Origin: an uncultured Eubacterium sp. | GTDB taxonomy: Bacteria; Bacillota; Clostridia; Lachnospirales; Lachnospiraceae | Assembly (NCBI GenBank): GCA_910578975.1 | Contig: CAJTRZ010000015.1 | Location: 18,070-42,763, forward strand | DNA length: 24,694 bases | Reading direction: 5' to 3' | Part shown: positions 1 through 6,798 of the stretch, piece after piece | Layout: every line of letters starts with the position of its first letter | Position numbering within the stretch: the first letter of the stretch is position 1 | Program-made: the position numbers and the translations under genes | Notes under the pieces: generated by a model | What the model was told of the DNA's origin: nothing | Databases searched by the model: none | The model's input: only the letters and a program-made list of their open reading frames with translations

Positions 1-115
1 GCTTTTCGCCATGCACCTCGAATCCGCTCCGCTTATTCTCGGTCTCGGGCTTCGCTTCCTGCTTTTCGCCATGCACCTCGAATCCGCTCCGCTTATTCTC
101 GGTCTCGGGCTTCGC
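1..115. repeat. 60-bp tandem direct repeat (two copies visible, runs off the left edge)
   Basis: Positions 1-55 and 61-115 are identical base for base, so the period is 60 bp; the copies differ only in the last five bases of the unit. The array probably continues left of the window. It is much more GC-rich than the surrounding DNA. The period is divisible by three, and the minus strand stays open through both copies, reading the 20-residue unit EAKPETENKRSGFEVHGEKQ. An ATG at 136-134 (minus) opens this frame, but no Shine-Dalgarno precedes it, so a real protein is doubtful. The KRSGFE-coding stretch recurs in the element at 13061-13202. Confidence 0.9.
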
Positions 116-120
116 CCTAT

Positions 121-184
121 ATAATATATAAATCATTGATTCTTACGAAAGCAAGCTTTCGACGCATCATGATTTATATATTAT
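121..184. repeat. Long hairpin next to the tandem repeat, downstream of rnr
   Basis: Arms 121-135 and 170-184 are perfect 15-bp inverted repeats. Inside them TGAT (137-140) pairs with ATCA (166-169), and CGAAAGC (146-152) pairs with GCTTTCG (155-161) around a two-base loop, giving about 26 bp of stem in 64 nt. It starts 17 nt beyond the rnr stop codon. No T-run follows on the minus strand, so it is not a classical terminator, though it could protect the rnr mRNA 3' end. The flanking GAGCCATGC (minus strand, 194-186) resembles the flank of the hairpin at 13078-13139. Confidence 0.85.
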
Positions 185-200
185 GCATGGCTCATGCCTT

Positions 201-2318
201 CTAGCATATCATAGAGAAGTCAATAGTTCTAGATAACTTATCTGCACTCTCTACTCTTATTTTTACCGGTTGTCCAAGTTTGTAAGTTTTTCTTGTATGT
301 TCACCAGTCATAGAATAGGATGATTCATCATAGATATAGTGGTCGTCTGACATATTAGAAACATGAACAAGACCTTCTATTGTGTTTGGAAGTTCCACAT
401 AAACTCCAAAGTTCGTCACACCGGAAATTACACCTACAAACTCTTCTCCTATCTGACTTCTCATATATTCTGCTTTTTTAAGTTTTTCCGTTTCTCTCTC
501 TGCCTCATCAGCTCTCCTCTCATAAGTACTACAGTCCTTTGTGATCTGTGGCAGAATACTTCTGAAATGCTCTGCATGTTTATCTGACATCTTTCCATTA
601 ATACACTCTTTTATAATGCGGTGTATCTGTAAATCCGGATAACGTCTGATTGGTGAAGTAAAATGTGTATAATATTTTGCTGCCAGCCCGAAATGTCCCA
701 TACATTCCGGAGTATATTCAGCTCTCTTCATTGAACGAAGCGTAACCCTGCTAATCATAGCCTCTTCCGGAGTACCCTCTATTTTGCCAAGAAGTTTCTG
801 AATCTCCTTCGGATGCACCTCATCTCCTGAAACCTTTAGAGAATATCCCATATTGGTAATAAAAGCAGCCAATGCCTTCATCCTATCACTATCTGGCTTT
901 TCATGATTTCTATATACAAAAGGAACCTGCTGCCAGAAAAAGTATTCTGCAACTGTTTCATTTGCTGCCAACATAAAATCCTCAATAATTTTCGTTGCCA
1001 CATTTCTGTCATATGGCTCAATAGATACAGGATATCCCTTGTCGTTTAATTTAATCTTACATTCCGGAAAATCAAAATCAATTGCCCCTCTTCCATATCT
1101 TCTTTCACGAAGAATACTAGAAAGTTCCGCCATTAAATAAAACATGTCCACAAAATCATCATACTCTTTCATGGTATCTTTATCCTTATGAGTGATAATA
1201 TTATTGACTGCTGTATACGTCATTCTTCTATCCACATTTATCAGCGTCTCTGCTACCTGATGGTCAATAATTTCTCCTTTTTCATTAATTTTCATTATAC
1301 AACTTAAAGCCAGTCTGTCTTCTCCCTGGTTTAAAGAACAGATACCATTAGATAACTTATGAGGTATCATAGGAATAACTCTGTCTACCAGATAAACGCT
1401 GGTACCACGTTTCACTGCCTCTTTATCCAGTGGAGAATTCTCTGTAACATAATGAGACACATCAGCAATATGCACCCCTAACGTATATACATCATTTTCT
1501 TTGGTCAATGTAATAGCATCATCTAAATCTTTTGCATCCTCTCCGTCTATCGTAACTGTCTGCCATTCTCTGATATCCATTCGATTGGTCTTGTCTTCCT
1601 CAGGTACTTCTGTGGGAATTGATGCTGTCTGTTCCATCACTTGTTCCGGAAACTCTGATGGTATCTCATAACTTTTTACAATAGACATAATATCAACTCC
1701 CGGATCATTTGCATGACCTAATATCTCTGTAATCACCCCTTCTGGTTTTCTATCATCAGTTCCATAACTGGTAAGTTTCACAACAACCTTATGTCCCTGC
1801 ACTGCTCCCATGGTATCCTTACCTGCCACATATATATCACTGGTAATTCTTTGATTATCAGGCAAAACATAACCAAATCCCTTATTTTGCTGAAAGAATC
1901 CCACCACTTCCCGAATCTCATGGGATAATACTTTGATTATTTTTGCTTCTTTTCGTTTTCCTGTCTGAACGGGTTCCACAGCAATCAATACCATATCATG
2001 ATGAAATGCTCCATTGACATTGTTTTCAGGTATGAAATAATCTTCTTCCTCTCCTTCTACCTCAACAAATCCAAATCCTTTTTCATGACTGATAAATAAT
2101 CCCTCTACATATTGTTCTTTCGGAATGCTGTATTTACCTCGCTTCGTAAGCATTATTTTTCCTTCATTTACCAACTCTGACAATACAATGTCCAACAGTT
2201 TTCTGTCTTCTTTGTGAACATTCAGTATTACTGCCAGTTCCTTAAACTTCATTGGTACATAATGCTTATCTTGCATTAACTCTAATATTATTTTTTTCTT
2301 TTCATTAATTATATCCAC
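201..2318 (-). CDS. rnr: Ribonuclease R (RNB-family 3'-5' exoribonuclease)
   Basis: Processive 3'-5' exoribonuclease that degrades structured RNA and acts in mRNA and rRNA turnover and trans-translation. Domain order fits the family: an N-terminal winged-helix region, two cold-shock-like OB segments (GLFISHEKGFGFVEV, then VVGFFQQNKGFGYVLP), the RNB catalytic domain starting near residue 255 with the metal-binding IDGEDAKDLDDAI, and a C-terminal S1 domain (GVISGVTNFGVYVELP). I chose the GTG at 2318 (705 aa) over a TTG 39 nt upstream because AGGGG sits seven nt before it. The protein ends only a few residues after the S1 domain (IDFSMIC), without the basic tail many RNase R proteins carry, and a repeat element begins just after the stop. 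secG upstream has its own terminator, so rnr is probably transcribed separately. Confidence 0.96.
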   Translation of the reverse strand: MDIINEKKKIILELMQDKHYVPMKFKELAVILNVHKEDRKLLDIVLSELVNEGKIMLTKRGKYSIPKEQYVEGLFISHEKGFGFVEVEGEEEDYFIPENNVNGAFHHDMVLIAVEPVQTGKRKEAKIIKVLSHEIREVVGFFQQNKGFGYVLPDNQRITSDIYVAGKDTMGAVQGHKVVVKLTSYGTDDRKPEGVITEILGHANDPGVDIMSIVKSYEIPSEFPEQVMEQTASIPTEVPEEDKTNRMDIREWQTVTIDGEDAKDLDDAITLTKENDVYTLGVHIADVSHYVTENSPLDKEAVKRGTSVYLVDRVIPMIPHKLSNGICSLNQGEDRLALSCIMKINEKGEIIDHQVAETLINVDRRMTYTAVNNIITHKDKDTMKEYDDFVDMFYLMAELSSILRERRYGRGAIDFDFPECKIKLNDKGYPVSIEPYDRNVATKIIEDFMLAANETVAEYFFWQQVPFVYRNHEKPDSDRMKALAAFITNMGYSLKVSGDEVHPKEIQKLLGKIEGTPEEAMISRVTLRSMKRAEYTPECMGHFGLAAKYYTHFTSPIRRYPDLQIHRIIKECINGKMSDKHAEHFRSILPQITKDCSTYERRADEAERETEKLKKAEYMRSQIGEEFVGVISGVTNFGVYVELPNTIEGLVHVSNMSDDHYIYDESSYSMTGEHTRKTYKLGQPVKIRVESADKLSRTIDFSMIC

Positions 2319-2413
2319 GTCTTTTCCCCTTTTTGTTTCTTGTAACAGTTTTACCAAAAAGGTCGAATATTAAACCATTACACATTGTTTCATTTCGTAA
2401 AAGATTCTATAAA

Positions 2414-2442
2414 TAGAAAAAAGGTGTAGAAATCTACACCTT
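2414..2442 (-). terminator. Rho-independent terminator after secG
   Basis: A perfect 10-bp inverted repeat (2421-2430 with 2433-2442; AAGGTGTAGA / TCTACACCTT) is followed on the minus strand by TTTTCTATTT. It lies 25 nt after the secG stop and 96 nt before the rnr start, so it separates the two genes. Confidence 0.85.
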
Positions 2443-2466
2443 CATCAGTCCACATTAATTCAAATC

Positions 2467-2712
2467 TTAATATCCTATAAATCCCATATTGAGTACAATT
2501 GAAAGTACAAAGAATAATACAACACAAATCTTTGTAATCTTCTCTAACTTACCTTCCATTGAACGTCCCTTGTTCTTTCCCCAATATGACTCAGCTGCTC
2601 CACTGATTGCACCAGTAAGTCCAGCCTGTTTACCTTCCTGAAGTAAGATTACTACTGTAATAATAAAACTAATTATCATAAAAACTACTGTTAATATTCT
2701 TAAAATTGTCAT
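2467..2712 (-). CDS. secG: Preprotein translocase subunit SecG
   Basis: Small accessory subunit of the SecYEG channel that raises protein export efficiency. The 81-residue product has the family layout: an N-terminal transmembrane helix (about residues 4-24), the cytoplasmic loop with VILLQEGKQAGLTGAISG, and a second helix (about 62-80). Length is normal for the family. Start ATG at 2712 is preceded by GGGAGGTG. In related Firmicutes secG commonly lies between eno and rnr; here the secreted-protein operon is placed between eno and secG. Confidence 0.95.
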   Translation of the reverse strand: MTILRILTVVFMIISFIITVVILLQEGKQAGLTGAISGAAESYWGKNKGRSMEGKLEKITKICVVLFFVLSIVLNMGFIGY

Positions 2713-2819
2713 GAGTCTACACCTCCCTCTATCTATTAAAAGAATTATCTTCTATTTTTCGTTTCATTTCACGCAAAATCAATTTTAACACAACAGAAAT
2801 GTAAAATCAAGGGAAATTT

Positions 2820-4049
2820 TTATGCCACTTTAACTTTAATTTTATACTGCTTTCTTGATGTATGTGACTTCTTTTCAAACGTACGCATCATAACAGTAAT
2901 AGTCGTTGTTCCTTTTCTTAGTGCTTTTATTTTTCCTGCTTGTGTAACCTTTGCCACCTTGTTGTTTGAAGATGTGAATTTTAAAATATCTGTTTTAATA
3001 AAGCCCGCCTTCTTTTTCTTAAAAATAAATACTCTTGTCTTTACTTTATGTGTATCGCCTTTTTTTAATCTAAGTTTCTTATTTGATGATGTAATCTTTG
3101 TTACATTTGCTGCTCGATATTTCTTTGTCTTAGCTCCTGTTTTTGCAATCACATATGCTTTATAACCATATTGAGACTTATTCCATGGATTAACAACCCT
3201 TCTCAAGTAAGATGACTTCGTTATTTTTGCCTTGCTTGGAAAAACATCATAATCTATATAATCAACACTCTGCGGGATTTTTATTTTTTTAATTTTTGTT
3301 TTTCCAAAAGCACAAGAGTGTATCGAACGCAGATTGTTTGATAATTTCACACTTTGTAATGACTCGCAACCATAAAATGCATCTCGACCAATAAACTCAA
3401 CCTTTTTACCTATCTCTACCGTTTTCAGTTTTTTACATTCTCTAAATACACCCTCTGGAATGTATGAAACATTACCGGATATTTTTACTTTTTCAATATT
3501 AGTATGAGAGCAATCCGGTATAACACCAGTAAATGTCACATCCTTTAAAAATTTATTTTTTATTAGCATTTGCTGCAAACCATATGCTTCTGTTACTGTT
3601 TTAGGAGCAATATACTTCCTATCCTGCTTTGCACCTGGATAACAAAGTAATTTTGTAACTTTCTTATTATATAATATTCCGTCTATAACTTTATATCGTG
3701 TGCTGCTGTCATCCACCAAAATCTTTTCCAATGTATCACACCATGCCAATCCTTCGGGTTCCAACATCGTATCCATTATCTTTACAGATGTAATATTAGA
3801 AGTGCAAGTAAATCTCTCTGAAAGCTCAGTTACTGCTATCCCATCTATTTCTTTTGGAAATGTTATCTGTCTCTCTGTTCCTACATAATCTTCAATAAGA
3901 ATATGTTTATTATTTGTAACCGTATCATTATGTATCTGATAGATAAATCCATTCCAATTTAATTCTTTCTCTTCAGCACTTACATCTAATACTCCGACTG
4001 TTGCTATTATTAGTGTAAAAACTAAAAAATATGATAATAATTTCCTCAT
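2820..4049 (-). CDS. Secreted leucine-rich-repeat (BspA/LRR_5-type) protein with lysine-rich Big_2-like C-terminus
   Basis: Predicted exported surface protein of 409 aa. A signal peptide is clear (MRKLLSYFLVFTLIIATVGV, cleavage probably after VSA near residue 25). Residues about 60-275 carry degenerate LRR_5 repeats, best seen as IPEGVFRECKKLKTVEIG, FIGRDAFYGCESLQSVKLS and SIHSCAFGKTKIKKIKIP. Residues about 316-409 form a lysine-rich Ig-like module of Big_2 type (SSNNKVAKVTQAGKIKALRK). No LPXTG motif or transmembrane anchor is visible; attachment through the basic C-terminal module is an inference. A strong AGGAGGG precedes the start, which lies 12 nt after the stop of the helveticin-like gene, so the two are almost certainly co-transcribed. 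LRR_5 proteins often bind other proteins or cells, but the ligand cannot be deduced here. Confidence 0.85.
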   Translation of the reverse strand: MRKLLSYFLVFTLIIATVGVLDVSAEEKELNWNGFIYQIHNDTVTNNKHILIEDYVGTERQITFPKEIDGIAVTELSERFTCTSNITSVKIMDTMLEPEGLAWCDTLEKILVDDSSTRYKVIDGILYNKKVTKLLCYPGAKQDRKYIAPKTVTEAYGLQQMLIKNKFLKDVTFTGVIPDCSHTNIEKVKISGNVSYIPEGVFRECKKLKTVEIGKKVEFIGRDAFYGCESLQSVKLSNNLRSIHSCAFGKTKIKKIKIPQSVDYIDYDVFPSKAKITKSSYLRRVVNPWNKSQYGYKAYVIAKTGAKTKKYRAANVTKITSSNKKLRLKKGDTHKVKTRVFIFKKKKAGFIKTDILKFTSSNNKVAKVTQAGKIKALRKGTTTITVMMRTFEKKSHTSRKQYKIKVKVA

Positions 4050-4061
4050 ACACTCTCCCTC

Positions 4062-5213
4062 CTAAAATGCACTTTTTAAAATTTTGTATATTTGCCATCT
4101 TCCTGGGTCTGTTTTATTCTTATAGTATATGCCAAAATATATGTAATCACCCTTAAGCTGTATTCCTTCAGTTTCAGCATATGCTCCAACTCCTAAATTA
4201 CTATTGGTAACTGTAACCAGTTTAGAAAAAGTATAATTACTTTTACTGCCTGTTAATTTTGCAATTTTCGGTGCTTCATTTTGGTTTCCACCTATTATAA
4301 ATATATTATCTGCATCATTAAACTCCACTCCCTGACAGGAACCATTTGGCAAAACTCTATTACTTCCTGATTGCCTAAATGAACCATAACACGCTTTTTT
4401 TATATCTGCATTTGTAAACGCAATATATTTTGACCCACCATTTTTCTCTAACGCATCAAGTTTCGCATTAAGTACTCCTGCATCATAATAACTATACTGT
4501 ATTTCTCCTGTATCATCCTGTACCCAAAGAAACAATTTTTTTCCATTACTAGACAATGCTGCATCTGCCCTTTTTATTGTTCCTATAGATATTCCATCTC
4601 CATTTGCATAACTTAATGAGGAAAATCTATAGACTTCAGTATAATCTATGTCACTCCTAGGTGAATATTGAATCCTTGCCAACTGAGTTGCCCATTTATA
4701 GTCTTCATATTTTTCATTGGCCTTACATCCAACCCAAAAATACTCTTTTCCATTATTCTGAAACATCTCCAGTGTTTGCGTATGTCCAAATCTTTTCAGT
4801 ACCATACAATCCTGATAGTTTGCTCTCGTTCCACTAATTACACATCTTGACAAATAAGAATCTGAACCTACTTTTTGTAAAACATACACATATTTTGAAG
4901 TAATATATGTTTTTTGAATTGCATTATTACTTGGCAATCCTACAATAGTATATTCGAGTGTTGCAGTCGCAGTGCCTGTACTGCCAGATGTAGCACGTAC
5001 CATTGATTGTGAGTCTGGTATCTCTGTATACTGTTGCGGTTCCACTTCTGGATGCTCATCCAAATAGTCTTCATACTCTTCCTGAGACGAAAAGTCATCC
5101 TGTTCAAGCAATAAATCATCTCCAAAACCATTTAAATTATTATCATTTGCATATATACTTACGCTAAAAATCAATACAAAGTTCATAAATAAACAAAATA
5201 GCTTTTTATTCAT
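4062..5213 (-). CDS. Secreted helveticin J-family (class III bacteriocin-like) protein
   Basis: 383-aa exported protein. The signal peptide ends near SIYA (residue 22) and is followed by an acidic linker (about 23-66, rich in D/E). The rest aligns, from my memory of the family, with helveticin J, the large heat-labile Lactobacillus bacteriocin: SKYVYVLQ (106-113), GHTQTLEMF (143-151), a W-A-x-Q-x-A-R segment (WATQLARI, 174-181), ADAALSSNGKKLFL (216-229), NGSCQGVEF (290-298), ETEGIQL (347-353) and YIYFGIYY near the end. Start choice: ATG at 5213 has AGGAG seven nt upstream, whereas the in-frame ATG at 5237 lies in the ribosome-binding stretch and would spoil the signal peptide. It is the first gene of a two-gene operon with the LRR protein. 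Family members may lyse cells or act as sugar- or cell-binding beta-propeller-like proteins; killing activity is not shown by sequence, and no immunity gene is recognisable nearby. Confidence 0.75.
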   Translation of the reverse strand: MNKKLFCLFMNFVLIFSVSIYANDNNLNGFGDDLLLEQDDFSSQEEYEDYLDEHPEVEPQQYTEIPDSQSMVRATSGSTGTATATLEYTIVGLPSNNAIQKTYITSKYVYVLQKVGSDSYLSRCVISGTRANYQDCMVLKRFGHTQTLEMFQNNGKEYFWVGCKANEKYEDYKWATQLARIQYSPRSDIDYTEVYRFSSLSYANGDGISIGTIKRADAALSSNGKKLFLWVQDDTGEIQYSYYDAGVLNAKLDALEKNGGSKYIAFTNADIKKACYGSFRQSGSNRVLPNGSCQGVEFNDADNIFIIGGNQNEAPKIAKLTGSKSNYTFSKLVTVTNSNLGVGAYAETEGIQLKGDYIYFGIYYKNKTDPGRWQIYKILKSAF

Positions 5214-5268
5214 ATTTTCACTCCTTCCTCTCTCCATAGTTATTTATCTTTTCCCCTTCATCTCCTAT

Positions 5269-5343
5269 AAAAAATCCCTGAGCAACAACCATGCTGATAA
5301 GTCAGATTCTATCTGATACATTAATCTGGTTCTGTTCAGGGAT
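5269..5343 (-). promoter_or_regulatory. Structured leader or terminator upstream of the helveticin-like operon
   Basis: On the minus strand a nested fold can be drawn: outer stem ATCCCTGA/TCAGGGAT (5343-5336 with 5281-5274), middle stem AACCA/TGGTT (5331-5327 with 5291-5287), and an apical hairpin TCAGAT/ATCTGA (5316-5311 with 5307-5302), separated by a symmetric 10/10-nt internal loop. The outer stem runs straight into a U6 tract (5274-5269). It lies between the predicted promoter at 5399-5427 and the start at 5213. It may be a terminator for eno, an attenuator, or a riboswitch-like element. I do not recognise a known riboswitch consensus in it. Confidence 0.55.
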
Positions 5344-5398
5344 ATTTGTTTTATTAATGTTTTTCATAATACAATCGTTCTTTTATTCTCTTTTTTTG

Positions 5399-5427
5399 AT
5401 TGTATCATTAATCATATATATTTACAA
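5399..5427 (-). promoter_or_regulatory. Predicted sigma-A promoter of the helveticin-like/LRR operon
   Basis: On the minus strand TTGTAA (5427-5422) and TACAAT (5404-5399) are separated by exactly 17 nt. Transcription would begin near 5392 and give a leader of about 180 nt that contains the structured element at 5269-5343. It lies in the AT-rich gap after the eno stop. Confidence 0.6.
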
Positions 5428-5477
5428 TATTTTCCATATAATATCCTTGCACTTCTCAAAAGCCATAACGAATAGTT

Positions 5478-6743
5478 TTATAATAATTCTTCTATTCTTA
5501 ACAATTGGTTATACTTAGCGGTTCTCTCTCCTCTACACGGTGCACCTGTCTTAATATATCCTGTATTTAAAGCAACTGCCAAATCTGCAATTGTCGTATC
5601 CTCACTCTCTCCGGAACGATGTGACATAATCGCTATAAAACCTTTATTCTGTGCCATCTGCACGGCTTTAATAGTCTCAGTGACACTTCCAATCTGGTTT
5701 GGCTTAATTAAAATTGCATTTGCACTGTTTTCCTTAATTCCACGTTCCAGTCTTTTTACATTTGTAACAAATAAATCATCTCCAACCAGTCTGACTCTTG
5801 AACCGATTGCAGAAGTAATTTTGCTCCATCCTTCCCAGTCCTCTTCATCCAGTGGATCTTCAATTGAAAAAATAGGATATCTGTCTACAATATTTTCCCA
5901 CATTTTGATTAATTCATCTGTGGAATATTTTTTGTTTTTCTTAGGCATCAAGTATTCCCCTGTTTTTTCTCCCTTCCATTCAGATGCTGCTACATCTAAA
6001 GAAATCTTAAAATCCTCTCCCGGTTTATATCCTGCCTGATCAATTGCCTCAACAATCATATCCAGTGCCTCTTCTTCTCCCGATAAATCAGGGGCAAAAC
6101 CGCCTTCATCACCCACTGCAATAGATAATGAATTTTTCTTTAATATTTTTTTCAAACTATCATATACTTCTGCACACCATCTTAAACCTTCCTTAAAACA
6201 GCACGCTCCTACAGGAAGAATCATAAACTCCTGTACATCAATATTATTGGATGCATGAGCTCCACCATTCAAAATATTCATCATAGGAACTGGCATCTTG
6301 TTTCCACAAATTCCACCAATATATTTATAATCTGGTAATTTTAATGCCTTAGCACATGCCTTCATATTTGCCATAGATACTGCGAGAATTGCATTTGCTC
6401 CCAGTTTCGCTTTGTTATCTGTTTTGTCAAGCTCAATCATGATATGGTCTACCTTTTCCTGATTCAAAGCATTTACTCCCTCTAAGGCTGGAAAAATTGT
6501 CTCATCAATATTTTTTACTGCCTGCTGCACTCCTTTTCCAACATATCTGTCGTCTTCATCTCTTAACTCCACAGCCTCAAACTGGCCGGTAGATGCACCA
6601 GATGGTACAATCGCATTTCCGGTAAATAGTTCTCCTGCTTTCCCGTCTACCTTTACTGTCACTTCTGCTTCTACTGTAGGATTTCCTCTGGAATCCATTA
6701 CTTCTCTTCCCTTGATATTGACTATTTTTAAGTATTTATACAT
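5478..6743 (-). CDS. eno: Enolase (phosphopyruvate hydratase)
   Basis: Converts 2-phosphoglycerate to phosphoenolpyruvate, the last cytosolic step encoded in this cluster. The 421-aa protein has family landmarks throughout: KGREVMDSRGNPTVEAEV at the N-terminus, GGAHASNNIDVQEFMI, the metal-binding SLDVAASE, SIEDPLDEEDW and GDDLFVTN segments, the catalytic lysine in NAILIKPNQIGSVTET, and SHRSGESEDTTIADLAVA. It is about ten residues shorter than typical bacterial enolases but lacks no motif I can see. Start ATG at 6743 follows GGGAGG, which lies in the 3' arm of a hairpin (6744-6797). The gene follows the CapA-like gene by 55 nt. Confidence 0.97.
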   Translation of the reverse strand: MYKYLKIVNIKGREVMDSRGNPTVEAEVTVKVDGKAGELFTGNAIVPSGASTGQFEAVELRDEDDRYVGKGVQQAVKNIDETIFPALEGVNALNQEKVDHIMIELDKTDNKAKLGANAILAVSMANMKACAKALKLPDYKYIGGICGNKMPVPMMNILNGGAHASNNIDVQEFMILPVGACCFKEGLRWCAEVYDSLKKILKKNSLSIAVGDEGGFAPDLSGEEEALDMIVEAIDQAGYKPGEDFKISLDVAASEWKGEKTGEYLMPKKNKKYSTDELIKMWENIVDRYPIFSIEDPLDEEDWEGWSKITSAIGSRVRLVGDDLFVTNVKRLERGIKENSANAILIKPNQIGSVTETIKAVQMAQNKGFIAIMSHRSGESEDTTIADLAVALNTGYIKTGAPCRGERTAKYNQLLRIEELL

Positions 6744-6797
6744 AAAAAACCTCCCAATGTACTATTTACACTTATTTTGTACATTTGAGAGGTTTTT
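6744..6797 (-). promoter_or_regulatory. Terminator-like hairpin that contains the eno ribosome binding site
   Basis: On the minus strand arm 6794-6779 pairs with arm 6762-6748 through about 15 bp with one G-U pair and one bulged A; flanking A and T runs extend the stem. The 3' arm ends GGGAGG followed by T6 and then the eno ATG. The structure therefore looks like the intrinsic terminator of the upstream CapA-like gene, yet it also buries the eno Shine-Dalgarno. It could attenuate transcription, limit eno translation, or both. Confidence 0.75.
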
Positions 6798-6798
6798 A

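Noticed and set aside
1..115. Possible CRISPR array from the exact repeats
   Set aside because: The 60-bp units are directly adjacent with no unique spacers, and no cas gene is present.
201..2357. Longer RNase R starting at TTG 2357
   Set aside because: The GTG at 2318 has a well-placed AGGGG; the extra 13 residues include the translation of that ribosome binding site.
5269..5343. Known riboswitch (c-di-GMP, T-box or similar)
   Set aside because: None of the conserved sequence cores of those classes is visible; only the secondary structure and U-tract are supported.
5291..5518. 75-codon hydrophobic open frame on the plus strand
   Set aside because: Lies antisense to the leader of the helveticin-like operon and overlaps the end of eno; no Shine-Dalgarno. 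AT-rich DNA easily gives hydrophobic translations.
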